Source: Chitinophagales bacterium | GTDB taxonomy: Bacteria; Bacteroidota; Bacteroidia; Chitinophagales; Chitinophagaceae | DNA length: 64,000 nt | Assembly (NCBI GenBank): GCA_020636505.1 | Contig: JACJXR010000003.1 | Location: 62,001 to 126,000 of the forward strand | Direction of reading: 5' to 3' | Part shown: piece by piece, positions 8,994 to 18,810 of the stretch | How the letters are laid out: every line of letters begins with the position of its first letter | Numbering within the stretch: position 1 is the first letter of the stretch | Made by a program: the position numbers and the translations under genes | The notes under the pieces: model-generated | Told to the model about the DNA's origin: nothing | What the model saw: only the letters and a program-made list of their open reading frames with translations | Database searches by the model: none

Positions 8994-10091
8994 ATGAAAA
9001 TATTGTGTGTATGCAGTGGTAGTTACGTTTCGGGCAAAGAGTTTGTTACACTAGATGTCTTAGAAGGCTTAGTTGCAAAAGGTCATGATGTAGAAGTGAT
9101 GTACCCCGGGTGGAATGACGGTACTTTTAAAAAAGAATTAGACAGAATTGGCATTAGTTCACATCCAATAATGCTTGGTTGGTATTACCTTACTAAGTTG
9201 AAGTGGACACTTGATTCCTTAGTGCATTACCCTAAAGCTATTAAGCAGTTTCGGGCTGTTTATAGAAGGCAAAACCCTGATGTAGTATACTTTGATAGCT
9301 ATAGAAATGTTTTTTTGCTAAAGCCATATATAAATAAGCCGATAGTACTGCACGTGCACGATTCTTATAGCGATTCAACATCGCAAAAGTTTGTGCGACG
9401 TATAGACTCCAAAACGTCAAAGTATATTGCGGTATCAGAGTTTGTAAAAAAAGAAATAGAAGATATTGGGATGAAGTCAGAGAAGGTTACTGTTGTATAT
9501 AATGGCGTATCTCAGGTTGATAACTTTGAAAAGACTTATTTGCCGAAAGGGTGTTTAAGGATAGGAATAGTTGGACAGATTATCCCAAGAAAAGGACATC
9601 AAGACCTAATCGAAGCTTGCGCCCTGATAGATAATAAGCTGGGGTTTGAATTACATGTATTCGGATATGCTAAAGATGATAGTTGGTTGAGTACACTTAA
9701 AGAACTTGTAGCAGAAAAGGGGCTTCGCGACAATGTTTTTTGGCATGGATTTATAAAGGATAAAACTAAGATATACGATAATCTGGATGTAATTGCTGTA
9801 CCTACTACTACTGAAGAGCCTTTTGGTTTGATATCTGTTGAAGCGGGTATGCATAAAGTGCCTGCAATTGTATATAGGTCCGGAGGCCTGCCTGAAACTG
9901 TAGTTAATAAGTCAACAGGGTTTATAGTTGAAAAAGGAGATGTGAAAGGGCTTTCAAATAAGTTACAATACTTCATAAATAATAAGAATGCTTTAATAGA
10001 GATGGGGGATACTTCCCGAAAAAATGCAATGCAAAACTTTGTGAAGTCTACTATGGTTGACCATATGGAGACACAATTGACAATCGGATAA
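8994..10091 (+). CDS. Glycosyltransferase family 4
   Basis: 365-aa GT4 enzyme. The C-terminal Glycos_transf_1 domain is clear: IGIVGQIIPRKGHQDLIEA, then the E-x7-E type motif TTEEPFGLISVEAGMHKVPA followed by YRSGGLPETVVNKSTGFIVEKGD. The N-terminal acceptor domain holds SGSYVSGKEF and LHVHDSYSD. Retaining activity with a nucleotide sugar donor is expected for the family; acceptor and donor are not predictable here. It is one of several tandem glycosyltransferases and ends 1 bp before the next. Confidence 0.85.
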   Translation: MKILCVCSGSYVSGKEFVTLDVLEGLVAKGHDVEVMYPGWNDGTFKKELDRIGISSHPIMLGWYYLTKLKWTLDSLVHYPKAIKQFRAVYRRQNPDVVYFDSYRNVFLLKPYINKPIVLHVHDSYSDSTSQKFVRRIDSKTSKYIAVSEFVKKEIEDIGMKSEKVTVVYNGVSQVDNFEKTYLPKGCLRIGIVGQIIPRKGHQDLIEACALIDNKLGFELHVFGYAKDDSWLSTLKELVAEKGLRDNVFWHGFIKDKTKIYDNLDVIAVPTTTEEPFGLISVEAGMHKVPAIVYRSGGLPETVVNKSTGFIVEKGDVKGLSNKLQYFINNKNALIEMGDTSRKNAMQNFVKSTMVDHMETQLTIG

Positions 10092-10092
10092 T

Positions 10093-11229
10093 ATGAAACT
10101 GGCAATTGTTACGACTCACCCAATACAGTATAATGCACCATGGTTTAAGATGTTGGCAGAACAAAACGGTATAGATGTGAAGGTGTTTTATACGTGGGAG
10201 CAATCTATTAAATCTCCTAAATACGATCCTGGTTTTGGTAAGGTGATTGAATGGGATATACCTTTGCTGGATGGTTATGAGTATACCTTTGTGAAAAATG
10301 TTTCTGATAGTCCAGGTTCTCATCATTATAAAGGAATTGACAATCCAACCCTTAATGAGGAGGTTAGTGCCTGGGGGGCGGAGGCGGTTTTGGTGATAGG
10401 TTGGCCTTTCAAGAGTCACTTATCTTGCATGAAGTACTTTAAGTGTAAGATACCTGTATTGTTTAGAGGTGATTCAACATTGCTTAATGAGCGTAGTGGT
10501 ATTAAGAAGGTTATCAGAAGAATATCTCTAAGATACATTTATTCTAATGTTGACTATGCATTATATGTTGGTACAAACAATAAGGAGTATTTTCTGGCTC
10601 ATGGGTTAAAGGAGAAGCAATTGGTATTTGTTCCTCATGCTATTGATAACAAGAGGTTTTTTGATATTGATGGGAATTATGAGTTAATGGCTAATGAATG
10701 GAGACGAGAATTGGGCATAGACGACTCTAATGTAGTATTGCTTTACGCTGGCAAGTTTGATAAGGTTAAGAACCCATCCTATATATTGGATATTGCTGAA
10801 CAAATGACAGATGAAAAGTATAGGTTTATACTTGTAGGAAATGGGCCACTTGAAAAAGAATTGAAAGAGAGAAGTGAAAATGATCATAGAGTCATGTTTG
10901 TTGATTTCCAAAATCAACAGAAAATGCCTGTTGTTTATAGATTAGCTGATTATTTTGTTTTGTCTTCTAATAGTGAAACATGGGGGTTGGGTGTTAATGA
11001 AGCGTTAGCATCAGGACGACGAGTAATAACTAATAGTAATGTAGGGTGTGCCGTAGATATGATCAAGGAAAATAATGGCATCATTGTAAATCCTGGTGAT
11101 GTAAATGATGTTATGATATATGTTGGTAATAGTGCAGGTCAACCTATAACTAAGGATATTTTGGAAACGTATTCTTTTGATACTTTAGTTAGTAATTTGA
11201 CAACATTAATAAAAACATTGAAGAGTTAA
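10093..11229 (+). CDS. Glycosyltransferase family 4
   Basis: 378-aa GT4 enzyme. N-terminal MKLAIVTTHPIQYNAPWFKM and FRGDSTLL, and the C-terminal domain VLLYAGKFDKVKNPSYILDIA followed by SNSETWGLGVNEALASGRRVI with the paired glutamates of the E-x7-E motif, then GCAVDMIKENNGIIVNPGDV. It starts 1 bp after the preceding gene and its stop abuts the polymerase-like gene start, so it is part of the same transcript. Confidence 0.85.
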   Translation: MKLAIVTTHPIQYNAPWFKMLAEQNGIDVKVFYTWEQSIKSPKYDPGFGKVIEWDIPLLDGYEYTFVKNVSDSPGSHHYKGIDNPTLNEEVSAWGAEAVLVIGWPFKSHLSCMKYFKCKIPVLFRGDSTLLNERSGIKKVIRRISLRYIYSNVDYALYVGTNNKEYFLAHGLKEKQLVFVPHAIDNKRFFDIDGNYELMANEWRRELGIDDSNVVLLYAGKFDKVKNPSYILDIAEQMTDEKYRFILVGNGPLEKELKERSENDHRVMFVDFQNQQKMPVVYRLADYFVLSSNSETWGLGVNEALASGRRVITNSNVGCAVDMIKENNGIIVNPGDVNDVMIYVGNSAGQPITKDILETYSFDTLVSNLTTLIKTLKS

Positions 11230-12666
11230 ATGAGTAGTGTAGGAGCTAACATAGTACCCAAAAACATGTTAGGTAGAGTAGAGGTATATATTTTGTTGTG
11301 CTTTCTATTGTACGGGTTTGCTTCTCAGTATTTATTATTAAGTCTATTAGGTGGTGTAGTTTTAATTATACTTCTTAAACAGTTGTGGAGACCACACGTG
11401 CCGCCAGTGCTACTATACCTGCTAGGATTTCATTGGTTACAAGTGTTTTTCAGTATTGTATATGCCGATTTTGTAGGTGTAACAATGGATAGGTTGTATG
11501 ATAGTCATGATACCGAGACATTATTGACTATTACATTGGTCCAAATAGCATTGATGGCCATGTTATTGTCCAGGTTTGTAAATAAGACATATGACAATAT
11601 AAGTTTAGAAAAACTCAGAAATGTTGCATATAAGTTCAATGTTAGGAATTTAATAGTATGCTATATTGGTTCAGCAATATTGTTGCCATTTATTCTTTCG
11701 TATGCATCTGTAAGCGCATCTGTTGGACAGCTAGTAAGGTCAATGTTTGCTGTTAAAAGCTTGTTTTTGGCATTGTTGTTTTTTATACTTCTGTTGCGAA
11801 AAACAAAATATCGTTGGTTGATAATCGGAATTTTTATTGCGGATTTTTTATTGAGTTTTGCGTCATTCTTCTCTGATTTTAAACAGTTAATTATCCTTGT
11901 AGTTTTAGTTTATTTCACACTTATTACTAAGCTCAAGAATAAAAATATAGCTCGAGCTATTCCTGCAGGTATATTATTGGTTGTTTTCCTTGCCTTTTGG
12001 TCGCACATTAAAGTTGGTTACAGATCGTATTTGAACCAAGGTACAAACAAGCAGGTAGTTGCAGTTAGCAGCACTGATGCACTCTCTTACTTATTTGATA
12101 GGGTAGGAGACTTTAATTTTGCATCATTGAAGAATGGAGCTACGATCTTGCTTTCCAGGATTCAGTATATGGAGCGTTATTCTGAAGTGTATAAACGCGT
12201 TCCGTCAGTTATTGAGCACCAAGGAGGACGAGAATTAGAGAAAGCACTTACGTTTATCTTCGTACCGAGAATACTGAATGCAAATAAGGGGATAAACGAT
12301 GTCTCGGTACGGACATCATACTTTACAGGTAAGAGGTTTTCTACAGCAGCACAAGGTACATCAATTTCAATGGGTTATTTCTGTGATTTATATATAGATT
12401 ATGGATTGTTTTGGATGTTTCTTCCGTTGATAGGTATTACGATTCTTTTGGGATATTTATATCAATATATTATTTCATTTAGTGGTCGAAACTATAATGT
12501 GTTATTCAATTATTCTTTGATGATTGCAATAATATTGAACTTAGGCACTTTCGAGTCTGATATTATCTTCTTTCTCGGAATGATAAGAAATAATACAGCT
12601 TTCTTGGTGTTAGGATATTTGGTATTGTTCCCTCCAATATTGAAATATATTTTGAATAAGAAGTGA
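11230..12666 (+). CDS. Wzy-like oligosaccharide repeat-unit polymerase (multi-pass membrane protein)
   Basis: 478-aa, strongly hydrophobic protein with about ten to twelve predicted membrane helices (for example YILLCFLLYGFASQYLLLSL, FLALLFFILLL, GILLVVFLAFW) and a large loop after the helix near residue 255 containing VGYRSYLN and FDRVGDFNF. Its length, topology and position among glycosyltransferases match O-antigen/EPS polymerases, which are too divergent for a motif-based call. It would join undecaprenyl-linked repeat units in the periplasm. Its 3' end overlaps the next gene's GTG start by 4 bp. No Wzx flippase is present in this window. Confidence 0.65.
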   Translation: MSSVGANIVPKNMLGRVEVYILLCFLLYGFASQYLLLSLLGGVVLIILLKQLWRPHVPPVLLYLLGFHWLQVFFSIVYADFVGVTMDRLYDSHDTETLLTITLVQIALMAMLLSRFVNKTYDNISLEKLRNVAYKFNVRNLIVCYIGSAILLPFILSYASVSASVGQLVRSMFAVKSLFLALLFFILLLRKTKYRWLIIGIFIADFLLSFASFFSDFKQLIILVVLVYFTLITKLKNKNIARAIPAGILLVVFLAFWSHIKVGYRSYLNQGTNKQVVAVSSTDALSYLFDRVGDFNFASLKNGATILLSRIQYMERYSEVYKRVPSVIEHQGGRELEKALTFIFVPRILNANKGINDVSVRTSYFTGKRFSTAAQGTSISMGYFCDLYIDYGLFWMFLPLIGITILLGYLYQYIISFSGRNYNVLFNYSLMIAIILNLGTFESDIIFFLGMIRNNTAFLVLGYLVLFPPILKYILNKK

Positions 12667-13781
12667 GGATCTTTATATCATTTCAATATTTCTTGCCTGC
12701 ATACAAAGCTGGAGGACCAATACAGTCGATTAAAAATCTAGCGGCATTTTTATCAAAGAAAGGTAAAGAGGTATATATATATTGTTCAGATAGAGACCTT
12801 GATAATTCGAAGTTGGATGTAATGCTAGATTCCTGGACGACATTTTCCGATAATATTTTTGTCTATTACTGTAGTGAAAATAATCGTGGTAGGAAGAGTT
12901 TAGCTTTATTATTGGCCAATGTGAAACCAGATATAATATTTATTAATGGACTCTATTCTTTACAGTATACCATATATCCTCTTTTGTATGGTGGTTGTAA
13001 GAAAATACTATCGGTTAGAGGGATGCTTCATCCGGGAGCTCTGTCACAAAAGCGGCTAAAAAAGAGAGTATACCTAAACTGCATTAAAATGTTTCGCTTG
13101 CATAAATTGTGCAGTTATCATGCTACGACAGATGAGGAGGTAGGATACATAATAAATGAGTTCGGTGCTAACGTTGCTATTCAAATGATACCAAACTTGC
13201 CAAATGAGCTTGAGTATACTTTACCACCGGTAAAGACAATAGGAGATGTCGGTATAGTTTCTATAGCTTTGATTAGTCCAATGAAAAATACGTTGCGTGT
13301 AATACAGGCATTAAAGGCTTGTAAGTCGAAGATTAGATATAGTATATATGGTCCTGTAAAAGATAGAGGTTATTGGGAAGAATGTTTGACTGAGATATCT
13401 GATTTACCAAACAATATTCATATTGAGTATAAAGGAGAGGTGAGGCCAGAAGACGTTGCAGGTGTGCTATCTAAGTATCATTTTTTTATTTTGCCTAGTA
13501 AAAGTGAAAATTTTGGTCATGCTATATATGAAGCGATGTCGGCAGGTAGGCCTGTAATAACTAGCCATAATACACCATGGAATGGGTTGAATGATCAGAA
13601 TGCGGGATATAACATAGATCCCGATAATCTTTCAGAGTTGTCATCTGTCTTAGATGATATAGCATCATCTTCTGATGCTGAATATAAATCTTCATGTGAA
13701 AGTGCAAGGAGATATGTTGAAAGTAAGTATAATCTGTCTGAAGTAAAGACAGCATATAAATCAATGTTTCAATTGAACTAA
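12663..13781 (+). CDS. Glycosyltransferase family 4
   Basis: 372-aa GT4 protein. N-terminal FISFQYFLPAYKAGGPIQSIKNLA is the common (F/Y)-P-A-(Y/W)-K-x-GGP-x-x-S pattern of the family. The C-terminal donor-binding region has LPSKSENFGHAIYEAMSAGRPVI with E-x7-E. The start is a GTG overlapping the TGA stop of the polymerase gene (GTGA), a coupling arrangement. Acceptor and donor are unknown. Confidence 0.85.
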   Translation: MRIFISFQYFLPAYKAGGPIQSIKNLAAFLSKKGKEVYIYCSDRDLDNSKLDVMLDSWTTFSDNIFVYYCSENNRGRKSLALLLANVKPDIIFINGLYSLQYTIYPLLYGGCKKILSVRGMLHPGALSQKRLKKRVYLNCIKMFRLHKLCSYHATTDEEVGYIINEFGANVAIQMIPNLPNELEYTLPPVKTIGDVGIVSIALISPMKNTLRVIQALKACKSKIRYSIYGPVKDRGYWEECLTEISDLPNNIHIEYKGEVRPEDVAGVLSKYHFFILPSKSENFGHAIYEAMSAGRPVITSHNTPWNGLNDQNAGYNIDPDNLSELSSVLDDIASSSDAEYKSSCESARRYVESKYNLSEVKTAYKSMFQLN

Positions 13782-13797
13782 TATTTAATAGTTAACA

Positions 13798-14391
13798 ATG
13801 GCCGGCAAAAATTTAATGCACCTATTGAGGTTTATAGTAAAACAAGATGAGCCTTACACTCAAACTACAGCTAGTGAGAGAAACTTGATAAGTAAGTATG
13901 CAAGAGGTAAATCTAAAGCTGTTGAAATAGGGGTGTACGAAGGTGTTAATACTATAACTATTGCTGCTGCTATTGCAGAAGGTGGTACGCTATATGGTAT
14001 TGACCCTTTTTTTAAAGGAAAACTTGGTATTTGTTGGGGTAAATGGGTTGCAGTGTTATCTATGAAGAGAGCTAAGGTTCGGGATAAAGTGATATTAGTA
14101 GAAAAGCTAAGTTTTGATGCTATAAATGATGTTCCATCTGAAATTGATTTCATTTTTATAGATGGAGATCATAGCTATGAGGGTATTAAGAAAGACTGGG
14201 AGCTATTTTCAGATATAGTTAAGCCTAATGGCTATATATTGTTGCATGATACACTTGTACCTGAGTTTGATCTATCCAGAGCATCCCTAGGGTCTATACA
14301 GTTTTATAAAGATGTTGTTACTTCCGATGAGAGGTTTGAATTAGTGGATTCCGTAGACTCATTAACTGTACTTAAAAGAAAACATACATAA
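13798..14391 (+). CDS. Class I SAM-dependent methyltransferase (Methyltransf_24 type)
   Basis: 197-aa protein with a Rossmann-type methyltransferase core: KAVEIGVYEGVNTITIA (SAM-binding motif I), GTLYGIDPF (acidic end of beta 2), IDFIFIDGDHSYEGIKKDW (the FIDGDHSYE signature of the Methyltransf_24/TylF-like group, with metal-binding Asp/His) and GYILLHDT. Such enzymes in polysaccharide clusters often O-methylate sugars, which I infer here. A 16-bp gap precedes it and a 41-bp T-rich gap follows. Confidence 0.8.
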   Translation: MAGKNLMHLLRFIVKQDEPYTQTTASERNLISKYARGKSKAVEIGVYEGVNTITIAAAIAEGGTLYGIDPFFKGKLGICWGKWVAVLSMKRAKVRDKVILVEKLSFDAINDVPSEIDFIFIDGDHSYEGIKKDWELFSDIVKPNGYILLHDTLVPEFDLSRASLGSIQFYKDVVTSDERFELVDSVDSLTVLKRKHT

Positions 14392-14432
14392 CAGAATAAT
14401 TCTTTTTTTTAAAGAAATACAATTTATATCAA

Positions 14433-16163
14433 ATGACGATTTTAGGTATAAACGCATATCATGCAGATTCAAGTGCGGCTATTTTTGTTGACGGTGAACT
14501 TGTCGCTGCTACAGAGGAAGAACGTTTTACCCGTGTGAAGCACTGGGCTGGTTTCCCTGCAAAGGCAATCAGGTTTTGTTTGCAAGAAGCAGGAATAACT
14601 CTTGACGAGCTTGACTATATAGCAATAGGCAGAGACCCAAAGGCAAAGTTGAAAAACAAAATGGCCTTGCTGGCTAAGAATCCATTAGCAGGGGTAGGTA
14701 CTGTATTAGATAGAATAAAAAATGCTAGAGAGGTAGCATCACTTGAAGATGAGTTTGCAAAAGAGTTTGGAGTTGCATCTGAATCTGTAAAAGATAAAAT
14801 ACACCAAATAGAGCACCATAGGAGCCACTTGGCTTCTGCATTTTTTGCAAGTCCGTTTGATGAGGCTGCAATCCTGTCAATAGATGGTTCTGGTGATTTC
14901 ACTACAACGATGATAGCAGTAGGTAAAGGAAATAAAATCGAGGTTTTAGACTCTGTAGACTTTCCTGTTTCTGCAGGCTTATTTTATACAGCATTTACCC
15001 AATATTTAGGCTTCCCTTATTATGGTGATGAATATAAGGTTATGGGACTAGCACCATATGGCGAGCCAAAGTATGTGGACGATATTAAGAAGGTTTTAAA
15101 GTTTACTGACAATGGGTTGTTTAGTTGGGATAGTTCATATTTCACACCTCCTACCAAAATAAAGCTGAGTTACGAGAATAATATCCCATTTGTGTCACAG
15201 CTTTATACAGATAAAGTAGAGAAGTTGTTTGGTCCGGCACGCAAGAAAGGTGAGGAGCTAACTCAAAAACATAAAGATATTGCAGCATCAGTTCAAAGAG
15301 CTTGCGAAGATCTGATCATGCATATTCTCAATAAACTTTTTGAGAGAACAGGCATGAAGAATGTTTGTATTGCAGGAGGTGTAGCGCAGAATTCAGTTGC
15401 AAATGGTAAGGTGCTATCTCAGACTCCATTTGAAAAGTTATATATACCATCAGCAGGGCATGATGCAGGGATATCAATGGGGGCAGGGTTATATCTTTAT
15501 AACCATGTACTTGAGCAGCCAAGGAAAGAAGCTATATATTCAGCATATACCGGAAGTAAGTTTACAAACGAAGAGATAGAAGCTTACTTAAAAGACAGAG
15601 GTATAAAATATTCACGTCTGACTGACGATGAACTATATGATAAGGTAACAGACAAACTTCTTGAGCCGGGTGTAGTTGGTTGGTTCTCCGGGCGTGCAGA
15701 ATTTGGACCTCGTGCATTAGGTGCTCGTAGTATTATTGCAGATCCAAGAAACCCCAAAGCAAAAGATCTGCTAAATGCAAAAATCAAGCGTAGAGAAAGC
15801 TTTAGGCCATTTGCACCGTCTATATTAAGCGATTATGTAGGGGAATACTTTACAAAGGTGGAAGATGTGCCATTTATGGAAAAGGTATTACCCATAAAAC
15901 CTGAGAAACATGCCGATATACCAGCGGTTACTCATGTTGATGGAACAGGTCGCTTGCAAACAGTAATGAAAGATGTAAGCCCAAGGTACTATAGCCTAAT
16001 AGATACTTTCAGGAAAAAGACAGGAGTGCCGATACTTCTAAATACATCTTTCAATGAGAATGAGCCGATTGTGAACACTCCGGCTGAAGCATTGGACTGC
16101 TTCTTGAGAACTGATATGGATATGCTGGTGTTAGAAAATATTATTGTAGAAGAAAAGCCATAA
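14433..16163 (+). CDS. Carbamoyltransferase, NodU/CmcH family
   Basis: 576-aa protein of normal family length. The N-terminal ASKHA-fold domain has ILGINAYHADSSAAIF, EEERFTRVKHWAGFP, the HHRSHLASAFFASPF histidine motif and SIDGSGDFTT, with VMGLAPYGEP and CIAGGVAQNSVANGK further on. The C-terminal carbamoyl-adenylate domain has GRAEFGPRALGARSIIADP, SFRPFAPS and ILLNTSFNENEPIVNTP. These enzymes use carbamoyl phosphate and ATP to carbamoylate hydroxyl groups, here presumably a sugar of the surface polysaccharide. Its stop codon overlaps the next gene start by one base. Confidence 0.92.
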   Translation: MTILGINAYHADSSAAIFVDGELVAATEEERFTRVKHWAGFPAKAIRFCLQEAGITLDELDYIAIGRDPKAKLKNKMALLAKNPLAGVGTVLDRIKNAREVASLEDEFAKEFGVASESVKDKIHQIEHHRSHLASAFFASPFDEAAILSIDGSGDFTTTMIAVGKGNKIEVLDSVDFPVSAGLFYTAFTQYLGFPYYGDEYKVMGLAPYGEPKYVDDIKKVLKFTDNGLFSWDSSYFTPPTKIKLSYENNIPFVSQLYTDKVEKLFGPARKKGEELTQKHKDIAASVQRACEDLIMHILNKLFERTGMKNVCIAGGVAQNSVANGKVLSQTPFEKLYIPSAGHDAGISMGAGLYLYNHVLEQPRKEAIYSAYTGSKFTNEEIEAYLKDRGIKYSRLTDDELYDKVTDKLLEPGVVGWFSGRAEFGPRALGARSIIADPRNPKAKDLLNAKIKRRESFRPFAPSILSDYVGEYFTKVEDVPFMEKVLPIKPEKHADIPAVTHVDGTGRLQTVMKDVSPRYYSLIDTFRKKTGVPILLNTSFNENEPIVNTPAEALDCFLRTDMDMLVLENIIVEEKP

Positions 16164-17320
16164 TGAGGTCAGGCCTAATACAGATATTAGTAGGTGCAAT
16201 TGTTGCTTACTTTATTATTGTGAAGTTCTTTTCCAATGATAAAGATTTCGGCAATCTAGCTCTTGGTACACAAACAGTAATGTATCAAGCATTTGATGAC
16301 ACGAACTTTCTGCATTTAGTTAGATTGGATGATACGTTAGAACGAAACCTTATTTCAGGTTGGAAGTTACGAGGTCAAAAAGACGTTTGTATGCTTTTAG
16401 GCAACTCGCAAATGCATAGTATTAATCAAATCGAGAACGGTCAAACAACTTACGTAGGTTTGCTGCATAATAGGTATGAGGATAGTGTTGATGTTTTAGG
16501 CTATAGTTGTCCCAATGCCAGTCTGCAGGATTACTACCTTACTCTTTGTTATTGGTCAGAAAGACTGCCTGTGAAATATGCTGTAGTGCCATTGTTTCTT
16601 GATGATATGAGGGAAGAAGGGATACGTCACGAATTCTTGTCGGCACTCGTGAACAGCAGGTATCAATTGTCGGACACTACACGAGATATCAATAATAAGA
16701 TAAACACCGACTTGCGAAAAGCCTGGAATGAACAGGGAGGAAGCTCTGCAAATAATGCAATAAGGATGTCAGAAGCCGAAACCTCCGTGGATGTGGTGGA
16801 AGAAAAAACACCTCAAGACAAGACGGAAGCATACTTGAACAAGGAGCTGGACAGTGTATCAAAAGTTTGGCGAAACAGACCGAACGTTAGGGGTGAGCTT
16901 TTTAATAGTTTGTATAAGTTGCGTAATACTGTACTTGGAATATCAGCGTCAACGGTACGAGAGATGATTCCTCAGAGGTATGAAACGAATATGGAAGCCT
17001 TGATAGCCTTATTGGACTATTCAAAGGCTCATGATATCAAGCTGTTGATATACATACCTCCAATAAGAAGTGATGCACCACTACCATACAATCTTGATGA
17101 CTATAAGAAATATAAAGAGAAAGTAGCAGCATTGGCCATTGAATACCCGAACGTGTCTTTTGAGAATTTTGAAGATGCCATCCCGGGAGAATTATGGGGA
17201 TATAAGGAAGCTACCAGCTATTTTGTTGATAAAGAGATAGACTATATGCACTTTCAGTATAAAGGGCATCAAATACTTGCAGATAAATTAAGTCATTCTA
17301 TAAACCTTATGTTCAGGTAG
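16163..17320 (+). CDS. SGNH-hydrolase-like membrane-anchored protein, MBOAT partner
   Basis: 385-aa protein with one N-terminal membrane segment (LIQILVGAIVAYFIIVKFF, residues about 5-23) and an extracytoplasmic body. SGNH features: a block-I-like CMLLGNSQMHSI with the nucleophile candidate Ser in GNSQ, and a C-terminal block-V-like DYMHFQYKGH with the D-x-x-H dyad. Such DltD/AlgX/AlgJ-like proteins sit beside MBOAT acyltransferases and move acyl groups onto glycans; the adjacent MBOAT gene, 1 bp downstream, supports that role. A hydrophilic central stretch (about residues 180-225) is probably a linker. Confidence 0.65.
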   Translation: MRSGLIQILVGAIVAYFIIVKFFSNDKDFGNLALGTQTVMYQAFDDTNFLHLVRLDDTLERNLISGWKLRGQKDVCMLLGNSQMHSINQIENGQTTYVGLLHNRYEDSVDVLGYSCPNASLQDYYLTLCYWSERLPVKYAVVPLFLDDMREEGIRHEFLSALVNSRYQLSDTTRDINNKINTDLRKAWNEQGGSSANNAIRMSEAETSVDVVEEKTPQDKTEAYLNKELDSVSKVWRNRPNVRGELFNSLYKLRNTVLGISASTVREMIPQRYETNMEALIALLDYSKAHDIKLLIYIPPIRSDAPLPYNLDDYKKYKEKVAALAIEYPNVSFENFEDAIPGELWGYKEATSYFVDKEIDYMHFQYKGHQILADKLSHSINLMFR

Positions 17321-17321
17321 T

Positions 17322-18788
17322 ATGATATTCAATTCTGTAACGTTTGTATTATTTCTGACCATCGTGGTGATGTTGTATTGGGTGTTGCCCAATCGTATCA
17401 AAGGGTGGATGCTGCTGCTTGCAAGTTGTGTGTTCTATGGCTTTTGGCGTTGGGAATACTTGTCTTTGATATTTGTATCCGCTGTAAACGATTATGTGGT
17501 TTCCAATGCGATATACAAGACACCCGAATCGAATAAGAGGAGACGAAAGGTACTTTTGGCGATATCCTTAATCGTCAACTTAGGATTGTTGGGTTACTTT
17601 AAGTACCTGATATTCTTTACAGAGAATTTCAATACGGCATTTGCAACCCTTGGCATCGATTACAGCTTTACCATACGTAATATTATCCTGCCATTCGGTA
17701 TCAGTTTCTACACTTTTGAGACCATCAGTTATACTGTGGATGTATACAGAGGGTTGATAAAACCTGAACGGAGCTTGCTTAATTACGGCCTCTTCGTATT
17801 GTACTTCCCCAAGTTGGTGGCAGGGCCTATACAACGTGCGTCTGAGCTGATGGTTCAGTTGAAGCAGAAGCCTATATTTAAATCAGAATACATAGAGGTT
17901 GGCCTAAAACGAATATTATACGGTCTGTTTTTGAAGGTTGCTTTGGCGGATAATATAAGCCCGATAGTGGATGAAGGTTTTGCTGCAAATCCTGACCTGC
18001 TGTCTGCAATAGATGTATGGACACTAGCATTTTTGTTTGGCTTTCAGATATACTTCGACTTTTCGGCATATTCTCATATAGCGGTAGGTGCATCCAAGCT
18101 GATGGGAATAACCATACCGGAAAATTTCAACTATCCGTATATCGCATCTTCGTTCAAAGACTTTTGGAAAAGATGGCATATATCACTTTCGTCTTGGATA
18201 AGAGACTATTTGTATTTGCCGTTGTCAGGTATCAAGGTGAAGAAAACAACCGGAACAGGAGGTATTGCTGAAGGGTTGGAAACAACAGCTAAGGTGAATA
18301 AGAACAGAGCGCTGTTCCTTACATGGGCAATAATGGGATTGTGGCATGGCGCCAACTGGACATTTGTGTTTTGGGGAGTGTATCACTCTGTGATAATATA
18401 TGTAGAACGTAAGCTAAAGTTTATCAGAGATAAGGTTCCTGCTTTGAATAACAAGGTATTAGGTTGGTGTATAACGCTGCCTATCGCCATGTTGAGTTGG
18501 ATACCATTCCGTGCAGAATCGTTGGGTGATGCTTTCACAATGATGGGTAAGGTGTTTGTTCCTTCCAATTACTTGTTCCGTACAATGAGGGAGAATAATT
18601 ATCTGATAACTGCGGTACTTGTATTGTTGTTCTTGATAACGCACTTTGTGGATAAGAGATTGTCGAAGTATATACAAAAGGTACCGGCAATGAGTTTTGT
18701 ACTGAATTGTGCCAAATTTGTCGTGTTGATCATTATTATCTTCACGTTCCTAAGACCTATATCTCAATTCATCTATTTTCAATTTTAG
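17322..18788 (+). CDS. MBOAT family O-acyltransferase (AlgI/DltB-like)
   Basis: 488-aa multi-pass membrane protein. It starts MIFNSVTFVLFLTIVVMLYWVLP, the usual AlgI-like opening. Signature regions include YGISFYTFETISY-type (here FGISFYTFETISYTVDVYRG), FPKLVAGPIQRA, FDFSAYSHIAVGASKLMG, FWKRWHISLSSWIRDYLY and GLWHGANWTFVFWG with the catalytic His. AlgI-like proteins carry acyl (often acetyl) groups across the membrane for transfer to polysaccharide by an SGNH partner, which is encoded directly upstream. This predicts acetylated or otherwise acylated surface glycan. Confidence 0.93.
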   Translation: MIFNSVTFVLFLTIVVMLYWVLPNRIKGWMLLLASCVFYGFWRWEYLSLIFVSAVNDYVVSNAIYKTPESNKRRRKVLLAISLIVNLGLLGYFKYLIFFTENFNTAFATLGIDYSFTIRNIILPFGISFYTFETISYTVDVYRGLIKPERSLLNYGLFVLYFPKLVAGPIQRASELMVQLKQKPIFKSEYIEVGLKRILYGLFLKVALADNISPIVDEGFAANPDLLSAIDVWTLAFLFGFQIYFDFSAYSHIAVGASKLMGITIPENFNYPYIASSFKDFWKRWHISLSSWIRDYLYLPLSGIKVKKTTGTGGIAEGLETTAKVNKNRALFLTWAIMGLWHGANWTFVFWGVYHSVIIYVERKLKFIRDKVPALNNKVLGWCITLPIAMLSWIPFRAESLGDAFTMMGKVFVPSNYLFRTMRENNYLITAVLVLLFLITHFVDKRLSKYIQKVPAMSFVLNCAKFVVLIIIIFTFLRPISQFIYFQF

Positions 18789-18810
18789 GTAGAAGCTGTT
18801 TATAGCGCAT

